From Rallus limicola (taxonomy: Eukaryota > Chordata > Aves > Gruiformes > Rallidae): a DNA stretch of 64,000 nt. The position numbers and the translations under genes were made by a program. The notes under the pieces are model-generated. The model was not told the origin of the DNA. It was given only the letters and a program-made list of their open reading frames with translations, and made no database searches. The stretch lies in contig JAKCOZ010000005.1 of assembly GCA_022605955.1 (NCBI GenBank), positions 28,718,450 to 28,782,449 of the forward strand, written 5' to 3'. Shown in pieces: positions 1 to 12,113 of the stretch (within the stretch, counting starts at the first letter, position 1; each line of letters starts with the position of its first letter).

Positions 1-3000
1 CATAGAATGAATCATTCAAAATTGTTTTGCACTGATTCATGCAAAAAAAATTATTGACCTATAAACTCAGCATGACTGACCCTGAAGTGATGGCAATCTG
101 GAATCATACACCTGCATCATCAACTGTTGGTCACTATGACATTACTTCTGAGCTATATTTATCACTATGTCATAGGAACATTTTAAATACCAGCCTAAAA
201 GAGATTGCCATCCATGTTACCTTGGTTTCCTCTCCTCTATAGTACAGAGGGGTTTCCTTTCAGATTTTCACCTTTTTTCACAGGAAATGAGAAAGCCATT
301 CCTGCAGCACTGTACCTTCACCCTTTCATTGTAGTAGGTGTAAGGGTGAGACTGACTGAATGAAAAATTGTCCCTGAATTCTGTGCTACATCTACTCAGG
401 AATGGGTTCAGATAGAGGATATATTAATATGGAATGTTGCACCTGTCACTAGCTGGGGAACTTCTGTAACAGTGATAGACATGTACTGTCTGAGAGAGAA
501 CACCCAAGGTCTTATATAATGTGACCTCTCTATAGGTGATAGTTTTGGTTTTGTGGGCACTCTGCAATTTTCTATAGTACATTGAGGGATTTTCATTTTC
601 TGACTAATGTAATTATTAAAGTGGAGTGTTGCTAAGGAAACCTCCTAGAATGTTCCTTCTCTCAGGTCCATAGAAAATCCTAAGGAACAAAGAAAGCAGT
701 TAATTCACATCTAGCATGCACTCAAAATTTCATTTTTTCCTAGAATCTAATTTCTTTTCTCACATCATGTTCTTGGAAAAAAAAAAACAAACAAAACAAA
801 ACATTCAGGAATATGTCTCACATACTGTTATGATCCTGAATGTCCCTTATTGTAAAAATCGTGAATTTCCTCTGAGCTTGTTACTATTATTTAGTTATAT
901 AATTTATTTTTAACACAGTTTTGGTATGTTCTATAGGTCAGGCACTTAACAAAAAGCATTTCATAGACTTAAAAAAACCCCAAGGCTTTATCTATTCAAA
1001 TACAGGCTATTGCAGAATTTTATTAAATACACAATTTCCAAATAAAGTATGCACTTTGGAATGAATTAAGTCTGTGGTAAGCTGGAATACTTCAGGGGTT
1101 TGAAACTCAAAGAAGGAAAATTAGCCCGGAATGGATATTCCCTCTTCGGATGTGAAAAAATAATTAGAATTATCATTAGCAAACCAGCTCAAAGAAGACT
1201 ACCCAAGTAATCTCACATGATTTCTCATATGTATATGCCTGTCAAAAAGATACCTTTCCTTTTTTTTATCACATGTTTTTATTTAATCAATCCAAGCAAT
1301 GTAGCTCATTCAATTTGCAGCATTTTTAGATTAACAATTTTAAATGAAGCACAGTGCAAAACAGATTTTTCTTAAACTACCAAGAGACATCAATACATAG
1401 ACATTCATTTTAGTGACTTTGCAGATGTCTTTTTTTATCCATCTCTCCTCTACTTATGCTCCTTCATCTGCTCAGGAGAAAACACGTGTAGGGAAAACAA
1501 AAACAATCAGGGTTTATTTTCACTTTAGTTTTAACATTCCATTAAATGCAGTACACTAAATACATTGAGAGTATGAAAAAAAATCCTGTAACCTCAGTGA
1601 ACTCCTGCACAAAGCAGTATAGCTGCCACAGTTTTGCTGGTTGTAATTGGTTTTGCTATCTGTTTTTATCTCTGTTTCATCATCTGACACTTCTCAAACT
1701 CTCATCACCCCTAGCATCTTTAGTACCATACTTTTTTAGCACAGGCTTGTAAAAGATGCATATCCCTACCAGGCTTATTAACAAAACTTTCCTAGACAAA
1801 TCCCTCCTTCCCTCACCCGCTCTCCAATTAGGCAATTTCTCATCTATATTCTTTATGCCTCCACTGTAAAAATAAAGAAAAATAATTAAACAGCATGTTG
1901 GAAATTGCATATGCTAATTTGCACAAATTCTACAAAATACTAGTTCCTAGGGTATCATTACAGACAGCGTCCCATTTTTAATGAAAGCACCACTATTTCC
2001 AAACTCACAATCTTCTATTTTATTGGTCTCATATTCTTGTCTTCTAATTCTCTCTTATCATCATGTTCTTGATAAGAATCCAACTCATTTAGCTTTGTGG
2101 GTATCACTGATTCAATTCAGGTAAAAGAATTAGTAAACTGCCAAGTTGCTGGTCACATGAAAATATAAGCAAAGTAACAAAAATATACAACAGGTATCCT
2201 TTTTTTTATATCATTTGAGTTTCCATACTGTGATGTCTATCTTCCCCTTGTCTTCTCTCTCTCTCTCTCTTGTTTACTGAAAGATTTTATTTTTATTTAT
2301 ACATGTTTACAATTATACTTGTGGCAAAATCTGTAAATGTTAAATTTAGAAATTAGATAGAATTGATCATGGGAAAGAAAGACAGTAAATTGACTAGAGG
2401 ATATGTTGTTTTCTATACTGGGAAGCATATAACAATTGAATAACACTCGAGTTTGTTTGGGTTTTATATTCTTTCCAATTCATACTTATATTGAAATCAT
2501 GATCTGGAATGTGTAAAAATACGCAATGTCAATAATAAAACACTATATAAGCAACACAAGCAGAAGGGAATGAATGGGATAAAAAAAAAATTAATTACCT
2601 TGAAAAAGTTTATGCTGAAACCTACAGAAGCTAAAGTAATCTAATGGGTAGAGCAGGGTGCATGTTCAAAAAAGAAATTTATATAGAAAACTAAAATGAC
2701 ATTCCTCAGCATTTGTAATTGGCTACTCCTTTGTCCTTATGGCACCTGAAAGTCTTCTGTCTTATAAAATCCTCAGGTTTTGTAAAGCTAAGGAATTAGA
2801 AATACAAACAAGAATTTAAGTTTGGTTCTTCAGACTTTATCCCTCCATAAAATATGTATACCACAGCAATGACTTTGAGTTGCTTCATTAATTTTTGTTT
2901 ATATGGCACTTGGTTATCTCATATGAAAGTCCTGAGAGCAGATACAAAATAAATTATCATTTTATGATATCCCATGTAGCCCTCATTAAAAAAGCAATAA

Positions 3001-3998
3001 TAAAAAATAATTAAAAGAAACCCCATTAGGTCACGGGAAAAATGTTTAAGGGTGGGAGCATCATGGTGAGGTTACATGTCTCTCATCTTTGCAGGCTAGG
3101 ATCTTCAGGTTGATTACAGCTTCTCAAGGAAAATAAGAATTTGGGCAGGTGGGGGAGGAAGAAATGAAAGGAAACTAAATCTTCACGCTGAATTCATTTT
3201 TTTTTTTTGAGTGGGGATATCTTCTTTCCACAGAGACAAAGCAGGATTATCATAATTCTTAAAATTTACATTACTGTTGTTGGATAAGCTTGATGAAGTG
3301 GTGCATCTTTTGGAACAGATGTTTCAGATAGACAAATTATTTCAAGGATTATGGAGTAAAGAGAAAACTGAAAATGAGAAAATTTGAATAGTGTTTAATG
3401 TATGTTGTAAGAGTGCATCATTAATGAAAAGGGAAGCATTTCTAAATCAAAATTTTCTTGATATTATACATGGGAACAATGTTCTTTATTTAGCAAAGGT
3501 AGTTTGTATTTGGTTTGGGGTTATTTTTACCTATAAATTTCAACTTTAACTCATTAAATAGTTTTAGTTCTATTGCATGTGACAAAGATTGATAAAAGAG
3601 TATTTGACACTAGATCAAAGGCTAACAGATTAAAAAAAAAAGCTTGACTGGACCAAATCATATAGTGTTGATTATCTTGTTTAAAGTTCAAGAAGTTATG
3701 CTGTTTCATGCTGAGTCCCAGCTCAAAGAACAGACTCAGAATCATTACCCTGACCCAGGTAATGCATGGAGCTTTACCTTCAAGAAGGTCACTTTCCAAG
3801 AGAAAAAAAAAACATTTCAGGGAGCTTCAAGTTCCAAATAAGTTCAAAACTGAAATTCCTTTTATAAGCCCTCCCTTAGTGTAATTTTCTTTAATTCTAA
3901 AGAAAATATAGTGAAGATTAGATCATTCAGCTACTTGTGATAGCTTGCATTGGAAATGCTTACCAGTCAAAGTGTGCAAGACAGATAATCATGTGAAG
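1..3998. other. AT-rich non-coding DNA, no element recognised
   Basis: No repeat family or gene is recognisable on either strand. Open frames are all under about 82 codons and look like chance frames. A short (TC)n run lies at about 2254-2270, and short A and T runs are scattered through the stretch. Confidence 0.6.
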
Positions 3999-4590
3999 AG
4001 TCATAGAATACCTGAGTTGGAAGGGATCCATAAGGATCATCAAGTCCAACAGCTGGCTTCACACAGGACCAGCCAAATCAGCCAATCTTGGTGGTGTGAA
4101 CTCTTCCTTGGGAGCCTGTTCCAGTGCCCTACCACTCCCCCAGTAAAGAACCTCTTCCAAATATCCAACCTAAATCTCCCCTGTCGCAACTTCATACTGT
4201 TCCCTTGGGTTCTATCACTGATTGCCAAAAAGAGTAGGTCAGCATCTGCCCCTTTGCTCCCCCTCATCAGGAAGCCATAGACCATGATGAGGTCTCCCTT
4301 CAATCTCCTCTTCTAGAGGCCAAACAAACCAGGGGACTTCAGCTTCTCCTCATAAGACTTCCTCTCCAGACCCTTCACCATCCCTGTTGCTCTCCTCTGG
4401 GCACTCTCCAATATTTTTACATCCCTCTTGTACTGTGGCACCCAAAGCTGCACATAGTACTCAAGGTGACGCTGCACCAGCATAGTGTTGACTAGGACAG
4501 TAACCTCCTTGGACCAGTTGGCAATGTCGTGTTTGATGCACCCCAGGATACCGCTGGCCCTCCTGTCTAGTCCAACCCCACTGTGCAAAG
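3999..4590 (-). mobile_element. CR1 LINE, 5'-truncated 3' end
   Basis: On the minus strand this reads as the C-terminal part of CR1 ORF2 followed by the short 3' UTR. A minus frame at 4313-4588 contains ILGCIKHDIANWSKEV, then HLEYYVQLWVPQYKRD and ESAQRRATGMVKGLE, the conserved tail of CR1 reverse transcriptase proteins. The plus-strand start (TCATAGAATACCTGAGTTGG) is the reverse complement of the usual CR1 3' terminus. The copy lacks the endonuclease and the RT core, as most CR1 insertions do. Many substitutions break the frame, so it looks old. Confidence 0.88.
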
Positions 4591-5005
4591 CATAGTCAGC
4601 CAGAGCAGGTTGTCCAGGACTGTGTCCATTCAGGATTTGAATGCTTCCACAGATGGAGACTCCACAATTTCTATGTGCAACTTAAGCCAGTGTTCAACCA
4701 CAATCACAGTAAAAATATGTTTTATTGTCTTCAGATAGAAATTCCTGTATTCTAATTTGTATCCATTGCCTCCTGCTCTGTCATTGGGCACTACTGAGAA
4801 GAGTCTTGCTCCTACCTTCATTCATTCCCATCAGTTATTTGTACACATTAATGACTTCCCCTTGAGTCTTTTATTTTCCAGCCTAATTGTAAGTTTCTTC
4901 AGCTTTTCCTCATATGAGTGATACTCCAGATCCTTAGCCATCCTAGTGGTCCTTTGCTGGACTTCTTTCATAGATACTTCTTTCTCCATACCATGTTGGA
5001 CAGAC
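4591..5005 (-). mobile_element. second CR1 LINE 3' fragment, abutting the first
   Basis: A new CR1 3' segment begins where the first ends. The minus frame 4630-4821 reads ARLFSVVPNDRAGGNGYKLE and ends VESPSVEAFKS, which is again the ORF2 C-terminal tail. Beyond it the plus strand shows the complement of the segment encoding the RRAT-like motif. Because the tail sequence occurs twice in a row, this is a second insertion (one copy inside or next to the other), not one continuous element. It is more diverged than its neighbour. Confidence 0.75.
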
Positions 5006-5029
5006 TTTTGACAAAGATCCTTTTGAACC

Positions 5030-5520
5030 GTAACAGTTAATCAAATAAATCTTATCTCTTTAAAGCAGTTGATGACCTGCAAATAGGTTCCCATGATCAT
5101 AGAAATTGAACCTCGTTGCCATCACCAGCTTTGCAATCAGTTGTTAGCCTATAGGATCCACTGAGTCTTGGTCAGGCCCTTCTTTACCATAACTGGTAAG
5201 GATACCACCTGGTTCCCCAGTGCCTCTCCCTATTGCCCTGAGAGCCCTATCATCATGTTTAATATCTCCCAGTTCTCCTTGGAAGTATCATCAGTGCTTA
5301 TATGAAAGGGCAGCTGTCAGTAGCAGTCATAGGCCCAGACACAAGATCCAAAATGTAAGCCTCTCGTGCCTCTTGAGATAACAAGTCAGGTCACCAGCTG
5401 TGAGTCTTCATCAACCACAACAGTCACCTATCACTGTCATTCATGCTCTTATATAGGTCTCTTCCTAGCAGAAGTTCAAAGGAAGTACTTGACCTTCCCT
5501 AATTAGGGTTAAGCTAGAAC
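5030..5520. other. unidentified block, richer in G+C than its surroundings
   Basis: The base composition differs from the AT-rich flanks and resembles an old interspersed repeat, but I cannot name the family. No long open frame exists. It lies between CR1 tails (ending near 5005) and an ERVL-like LTR (starting near 5981). The stretch 5520-5980 beyond it holds nothing I recognise. Confidence 0.3.
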
Positions 5521-5980
5521 AAAGGATGCAGGTGCTATTTGATGAAGGACAGCTGACAGTTCTTCAAAATCTCCTAGAACTAACCTTACCATATTCTTAG
5601 CTATGTTTGGCAGCAGTAAGCTACCTCGCATTCCTCTGAGGTTTCCCAAGGAGTTCCCAGATCTTTGATAAAATGTCTAGAAACTCAAGAATGTGTCAAG
5701 GAAGCAGAGCCCAGAAACTGTTTTGCAAACTGCTACATGTGATGGCTGCCTCTGTTAATTTGCTGTGGGAGCCATGCTCTGGCCCTGATGATTATGTAGA
5801 CCTATGTAGAGGGACAAAACAAGCATAAACAGCAACATCCTACCTCTTTAGCTGAAAAAATCAGGTCAAGTTTTCTGAAAGGGGTCCATGAAAGTGAACC
5901 CGCAATGAATTCTGAGTGGTTCATAAGCACCTTAACATTTACAGTAGAAATCAGGACAATGAGATTAGACCTTTGAATCA

Positions 5981-6550
5981 TGTGCTGGTTTTGGCTGGGA
6001 TAGAGTTACTTTTCTTTGTAATACCTAGTATATGGCTTTGGTTTGGATTTGTGCTGAAAACAATGCTGATAACACAGGGATGTTTTCATCATTTCTACAC
6101 AATGCTTATACAGTATCAAGGCTTTTTCTGCTTCACACACCACTCCACCAGTGAGTAACGGGGGGAGCTGACCCAAACTGACTGAAAGCATATTCTATAC
6201 CATATGACAACATGGTCAGCATATAAAGCTAGGAGAAGGAAGAAAGAGGGTGGAATGTGTTTGGCGTGATGGAGTTTGTCTTACCGAGTCATTGTTATGC
6301 ATAATGGATCTCTGGTTTCCTGGGGATGGCTGACCACCTGCCTCACCATGGGAAGTAGTGAATGAATTCCTTGTTTTGCTTTGCTTGCGTGTCTTTTGCT
6401 TTACTTATTAGTCTGTCTTTATCTCAACCCATTAGTTTTCTCTTTTATCCTTCTTATTTTTTTCCCTAGCCAACTGAGAAGGGGGAGTGAGTGAGTGGCT
6501 GTGTGTTGCTGTGCTGCTGACTGAGGCACATACTTTTTGGTGTTCATAAT
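5981..6550 (+). mobile_element. ERVL-like LTR, 5' LTR of a decayed provirus
   Basis: It begins TGTGCTGGTTTTGGCTGGGA and continues with GATAGAGTTACTTTTC, the characteristic start of a large group of avian ERVL-like LTRs; other copies lie at 12.1, 54.5, 58.9, 61.5 and 62.2 kb. A TATAAA box at 6232-6237 follows a CATATGACAACATGGTCAGC stretch, as expected for U3. The 3' end is blurred: the LTR ends somewhere in 6530-6550, just before the primer-binding site. The block 5' LTR, PBS, leader shows that this was the start of a provirus and not a solo LTR. Confidence 0.8.
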
Positions 6551-6559
6551 AGTTCTTTT

Positions 6560-6577
6560 TGGTGTCTAACATGAGGC
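6560..6577 (+). other. retroviral primer-binding site, decayed, tRNA-Lys type
   Basis: TGGTGTCTAACATGAGGC lies directly after the LTR and before the leader. It fits the 18-nt site complementary to the 3' end of a lysine tRNA, with five differences, all of C-to-T or G-to-A type. The tRNA assignment is from memory. Confidence 0.6.
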
Positions 6578-7720
6578 TCAAAGAGTTCAAGATAAAGACA
6601 GGTTTGATTGGAATGTGCTAGACCAAATTTATAGCTACTATTGCTGTTTAGCTATTAATTGACAGATTCCTGTGCTTGCCCTGAGGCTTGCTTGCCTTCT
6701 GTATAGTGGAGTCTGGTGCTTGTTAGTGACTGCTTTTTGCATTCACTGCTTGCTACAGTGCTGTACAGCTTATCATTGTACTCTGCTATGCCTGAGAACA
6801 ATTTGCTAACAGCAATGATGATATGCCTGGACTGGCAGATGGCCAAGACATTGCTGATGGTTCCGTGCTGCTGGAAGTCAAGTTGAAGGGACTGTGACCT
6901 GCAATAAGTCCATGTGGGAGCAGGATACCTCAAAGCATCTATGTCATGGATAAGTTCACAACAGAGCAGGTACATCTCAAAGTGGCTGTGGTTTTATGTC
7001 TGCGCTGCAGAAGGTATTCCTTGAAGCATCCATGGCTGTACATGAGGTCATGCTGGAGCCCTTCCAAGTATGTGGCTATAGATGAGTCCACAAGTCTACT
7101 TCTGAAGGGACTGTGGATGTGAGTAAGGCCATGCTGGAGCAGGTGCATCTCTGAAGGCATTTTGGCCCATGGAGAAGGCCACACTGGAAAAAGTGCATCT
7201 CAGGGGGGCTGCAGCTGTAGATAAGCCATCCACAGCAGGTACAGCCATGGAGACACTGTGGCCTATAGACAAGGTTCCACTTGGAGCAGGTGAGGTCCAA
7301 AGGGACCAGGGTAGAGATTGTAGTGAAAACACCTTTACATTTTCATAAAGCATGATTTGCATTGTGTGTTACGGTAACTACTATAGCATGAACCACCTGA
7401 ACCAATGAAGACCAAGCCTTAAAAAAGCAATGAAAGTGCAGCAGTGACCTGACCTGAGCTGTAACTCCACATGACATGCCATGGCACCCACAAAAGAATC
7501 TGAAACCTCAGTCTTCTGACTGCATAATAATTCAGTCCATCCACTACCCTCCACAGGCTTTGGACTGAGTCCCCAAAACTCTTTCACTAGTTATACTCTT
7601 AGAACTGCAATATTCAAACTCATTCAGACTTTTGTTCTGTTGATTTTAGATATAATTGAGCTATCTAGAGATATCGTGCAGCTGCATGTTCCAGACCAAA
7701 TTCCTGCTGCTTAAATGTTC
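6578..7720 (+). mobile_element. ERVL-like provirus leader and 5' internal region
   Basis: The sequence downstream of the primer-binding site has the order seen in avian ERVL-like proviruses: a leader starting with a GAGTTCAAGATAAAGACAGG motif, a tandem-repeat block (about 6890-7330), then a stretch with ACCTGAACCAATGAAGACC that probably leads toward gag. No gag or pol frame survives. Minus-strand frames at 6939-7362 are shadows of the repeats. The 3' limit near 7720 is only where similarity becomes impossible to see. Confidence 0.6.
6890..7330 (+). repeat. degenerate tandem repeats in ERVL-like leader
   Basis: Roughly 45-50-bp units repeat imperfectly. Each contains a variant of GGCCATGCTGGAGCAGGTGCATCTC, for example at about 7127-7153 and 7177-7201, preceded by a CTGTGG or GGCCCATGGA-like core. 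Units differ by substitutions and small gaps. A related but not identical array occurs at 35540-35870. Confidence 0.65.
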
Positions 7721-8279
7721 AGAAGTCTAGTTTAGACTAAAGTACATGGAAAATTTCATTGCTAGAAGATGCTGCATAACTGAAGGTCCTATTATTAAGA
7801 GAAGATATAAAATTAATGTCATATATTAAGTGGCAAAGGGACAGTGATCATTCAAGAATGTGAAATAATTCAACACTATATAATATTTTTGGCTTTGTGG
7901 GACTGCAAAAGTCACTCCATTCATTCACAGATAAGTAATTTATACAGTACTTCCCAAAATGCTTTGAGTTGCACTGAATAGTAAAAATGCTTTTATATGC
8001 CAACATAATAGAAGCCTTCACAGAGAGTATTTATTTTTAAATTATCAAGACCTTTAAATGCTCTCTGAATGCCAGCCTCTGAGACATAATAAAAATGAGG
8101 ATGTGCCACTCATTAGATATTTTCCTCTCTTGAAAATGACCAAGCTGTGAAATTCCAATACATTACTTTTTTTGGTGTCAACTTTTTAGGCAATATTAGA
8201 GTATATTCCTTCCTGTATCATTGATGGTTACTGGATGACTTCTGTTTTCTCAGTTACTGATATTTTCTCTTCTGTTTAG

Positions 8280-8470
8280 AAAACCACTGCAGGAATGACC
8301 TTTTTGTTCAATGCAAAGTCAGTCATCAACTGAAGCACCATCACTCACAACCTGATCTTAGAAGAAGGACTTGAGACTACCTGCCTCAGGAAGACCCACA
8401 GGAACAGCTGCCATCATATTTTACCCCTTACAAAAAAAATTGCAAAATAAAAATAATCTCCCCTTTTCAC
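8280..8470 (+). other. candidate non-coding terminal exon
   Basis: A pyrimidine-rich tract ending TTTTCTCTTCTGTTTAG (AG at 8278-8279) is a good 3' splice site. The sequence after it is richer in G+C and C than its flanks, and an AATAAA poly(A) signal follows at 8446-8451. The best open frame after the acceptor runs 17 codons to a TGA, so an untranslated or lncRNA 3' exon is more likely than a coding one. Such layouts also arise by chance, and I cannot test expression. Confidence 0.2.
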
Positions 8471-9497
8471 TTGCATAGAAGATAAAGAAATCCCCAGGCC
8501 AATGTTTTAAGCATGGGCATGTATGCGTCTGTAGATCTACACCATTTTTCTTGTAAATTCATGTAGGTAAGTTATCACTAAAACAATATTTATACAATAA
8601 TGTGTCTGTGGCCCACTGCTTCTGAATAACTGAATATTTTCTGATGATATTGATGATTCCATGCAAAATTGTATTGCCTGACATTCAAGTCAGAAGCGTG
8701 TACAAGTTCATCAACAAGGAATTTAATGTTCACAATGGTGAAAATTTATTTTGTGGTCAGTGGGGGTTAGCTAATAATTTTCCTTTAGCTTACTGGAGAA
8801 GACAGTGGAAGAGCTTATATTCAAGTTATCCTGGCAGTGGTTTATTTAAACTGTTCTTAAAAAACCTTTGAACAACTGGGGATGTTTTCTTCATAAAACT
8901 TGTCTGTGTTAAAAAAAGTCTGTAAGAAATCAAAACATGCCTCAGCTGTCTATTTGGGTTGCTGATCCACTGGACTTTCAAAAAAAAAAAAAAACCCAGA
9001 ACTTCACAGTTTTTTATTCACAGATCCCTACAAACCTAAAAGTCTTAAATAATCCTCTAAAAACCAGGTCTTTTTGGATTTGTATGGGTCTTATTCATAA
9101 TGTTGTATGTCTGCCCCAGATCCTTAATATCACAAAATTGTTTGTGTGTGGTCTGTGTAAGTATTTTGGGCAAAAATAGTCACATGTAGGACTAGTGCTA
9201 TAAAGTAATGAAGGATCTAACACATGTTTGAAAAAGGTTTTCAGCAGTTTTATATGGTTATTATCTTATTTTCCACTTTCCAAAAATGACTTAACCAGAT
9301 AAAACCTTTGGAGTTTTTCACCTTCTCAAATGAGATAGCAGTTCTAACAAAATATGAATGTACAGAAAATCTTATTGTATTCCCTGGGTGCCATTCTGCT
9401 GGTGTAGGGCTTGAAACAGTAAAGGTGAACTAAGCATGACAGCAAGTCATTCTCTGCTGGTGGATTCAGCTCTTACCATCGTGACCTTGCATCTTGG

Positions 9498-9540
9498 TCT
9501 CCCATGTCATGGGGAGAAGTCTCCCATGTACATGGGGAGA
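9498..9540. repeat. tandem pair of near-perfect palindromes
   Basis: Two adjacent 20-21-bp units, at 9498-9517 and 9520-9540, each have arms TCTCCCATG and CATGGGGAGA around a centre of one or two bases. Each unit can fold as a hairpin, and the two can also pair with each other. Confidence 0.8.
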
Positions 9541-12113
9541 AAAAACATTACTGGAAGCTTAGTGGAGGGAAGGATGGTCAGTGATTACACAAATGACACA
9601 GACATAGGGGTAGCAGAAGGGGAGGAAAAGCAAAAAAAAAATTATAAATTTTATTTTCCAAGGCTCAATCAAAATTCATGTGTTTGGTTTTTTTTTAGAA
9701 GAAAACAAGATAAAGATACTTCAGGAAAATGAAAACTTACCACATTATCAAAAGTTTCAAAACCAACTGAAGTAGCTACTCAGAAATATCAAGAAACAAG
9801 ATTAGAAACTTTTGCTCAGCTTTATTGGACAACTCCCTTCAGTAGACTGCATTATAGTCCTGATCCTACCCCACTAAAAGATTCTGCAGAATTATTACCT
9901 TAAATAAAGTTCACATTTATGGTACAAAGAATGGATCTGAAAAAAGGGTAACCAAAAAGAGGAAAACTAATGTCAAGTGGAACAGTCTTTGCCGTTACTG
10001 CAAACTGAGTAAATTCCAGATACCCCACAATCAGGAGAAAATCAAGCTGGAATGTCTGGTAATAGAAGTGTAGTCAAATCTGCAAGCTCTTTTGAAAATT
10101 ATCCTGTGTAATCAGAATGTCATACTGTCTTTCTTCTGGTGTGGAAGAGCTATAAACATTTTCCTATGCTTGCCAGGTTAGACTTAACTGCTAAGAAAAA
10201 CAAAAAGAAGCAAGGGCCACCTTCTTACTTGACTTTTGGCAAATAATACAAAGGGGAAATAAATTGTGAGCAAGGGCTTTTGGTTCTTGCAATGATAATG
10301 TCAGAAAGAGAAGGGGAAAAAAAGTACCAAAAGATAAGAAGGACTAATAGCCAGGTCATCACAAATGAATAAGGACAGCAGAGAAGAGCAGAAAGTGCAA
10401 TGATGAAAACAGAATGGTGATACCAATCTGTAATTTTCTCTGTTTCTTCTCTAAGATATGAGACCGCTGACTGCAATGCTAGATTCAATTAACCTTCCAC
10501 TTTATCCTGGAACTTACATTCATATTTCACTTCACCTGATGGTGACAGTAATTTATATATACATACAGTTGTAAATTAATATGGAATTATTGCATAATAA
10601 TATACTTGCATATACAACATGAGACAATTATTAATATTTGAAACAAAAAAAAATGTGATATTTGCTTTGGGAAAGGGATTGTTAACAATATCCCTGTTTT
10701 TTTAAGGAAAAGTTACTATTTTACTCACACTGGGAATATCAGATGTAGGAAAGTAGCTCTGCAATTATTTAGACTTTTCATTTGGATATTTATTGTTGCA
10801 AAGACATCCTATGTTATGTGTGTGTGTGCTTGTGTAAATGGTTTGCATCATTAGAAGTAAACTAGTGTTTAATACAACTTTCAAATGAACTGCAGTTATA
10901 AACCTCCACTTCAGAAGCATCATATATTATGGGAAAAAAAAAAAATGCAAGAGTCCTAACTCAATGTGTATTATGTGATTTATAAATAGATCTTTAATGC
11001 AAAGGATTCTCCAAAAGTCTTGAATTATTGCCATCTGGATAGATTCAGACTCTTCATTTCTCATGAATACAGGATCTCCTTTTCAAAGATTTAAGAGCCA
11101 AACCCAGGACAAGCATGTACATTAATATCTGATTACAATGACTGTATGAACTGGTGGGAAAGCTAGCATGAACACTGAAGTCTGTGACTGCATGTTTGTT
11201 CAGCAGTCACTTTGTCTAAAGTGAAGAGAAGAACCTCTACTGTATTACTGACAAATTCAAACAGATCCACATGATAGAAAAGAAAGAGGAGTTGAAACAC
11301 AAAGTTTTTAAAAACCATGTGTTTGAAAGTAATCTGTATCTGATCTTACTTCTGAAGAAAACTGGGTTGGAATGTATTTTGCTATATATTTTATCAGATG
11401 AAACTGAAATGCTATAGAGTGTTTTTTAAAGGATTGTCTCTGTACCAACAGCCTTCAATATGCATATACTGATCTCAGCAGAGTTATACAACTGAAGATC
11501 TACTTCCTTCTGAGAGTAATATTTGCTGTGAAATCAGCAGAGTAATGACATCTTACATCATGTGGTAGAGAGCAAGAAAATGAATTCTCACATCTCAGCA
11601 TTAGACCTGTTAAAGAAAACCATTGTAGTCTTGTGAGTATTCACCCAGTAGTCTGAAATCCTATGGATTCTTCTCTCTTAAATCCAAGTCCTCCCACTTT
11701 CTTAAACTTTACTGATTTTTTCCAGTCAATCTCCACAGAACTTCTATGTTCCTTCCAAGTTCCTTTGCTCCACCTGCATCCATAAGAAATTTGTGGCCTG
11801 TTGGCATAAGTCTTAACCATCTGGGATAATGTTTCTGTTTCAGTGAAAACTAGAGAACCAAAATTTTGATTGTATTGGATCATCTTGACATTGGGATCTC
11901 CTAGTTCTTTTCCTAACAGAACTTTTTGACTGCAGCCCACACTTTTGACCTGAACACAATGTGGAGTAGAAAGAAAAGAAACCCTGAACTTGGAACATTT
12001 GTCAAGTGCCTAATACTGAGGATTAAAAAAAAAAAAAAAAGGATTTTTTTGCAGCTTAATTCATAAAGCTTGAATGCAAGTTTCAAAATACAAATATTGA
12101 TTATTAACTAACC

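Larger units (their letters stand above)
7721..12113. other. AT-rich non-coding DNA
   Basis: No repeat family is recognised. It contains a candidate terminal exon (8280-8470), a duplicated quasi-palindrome (9498-9540) and a 16-base A run (12025-12040). Open frames such as 10225-10488 and 11641-11940 on the minus strand show no recognisable domain. Confidence 0.55.

Noticed and set aside
11641..11940. 99-codon minus-strand frame as a gene or retroelement protein
   Set aside because: No recognisable motif, no promoter or splice context, and no neighbouring element to which it could belong.
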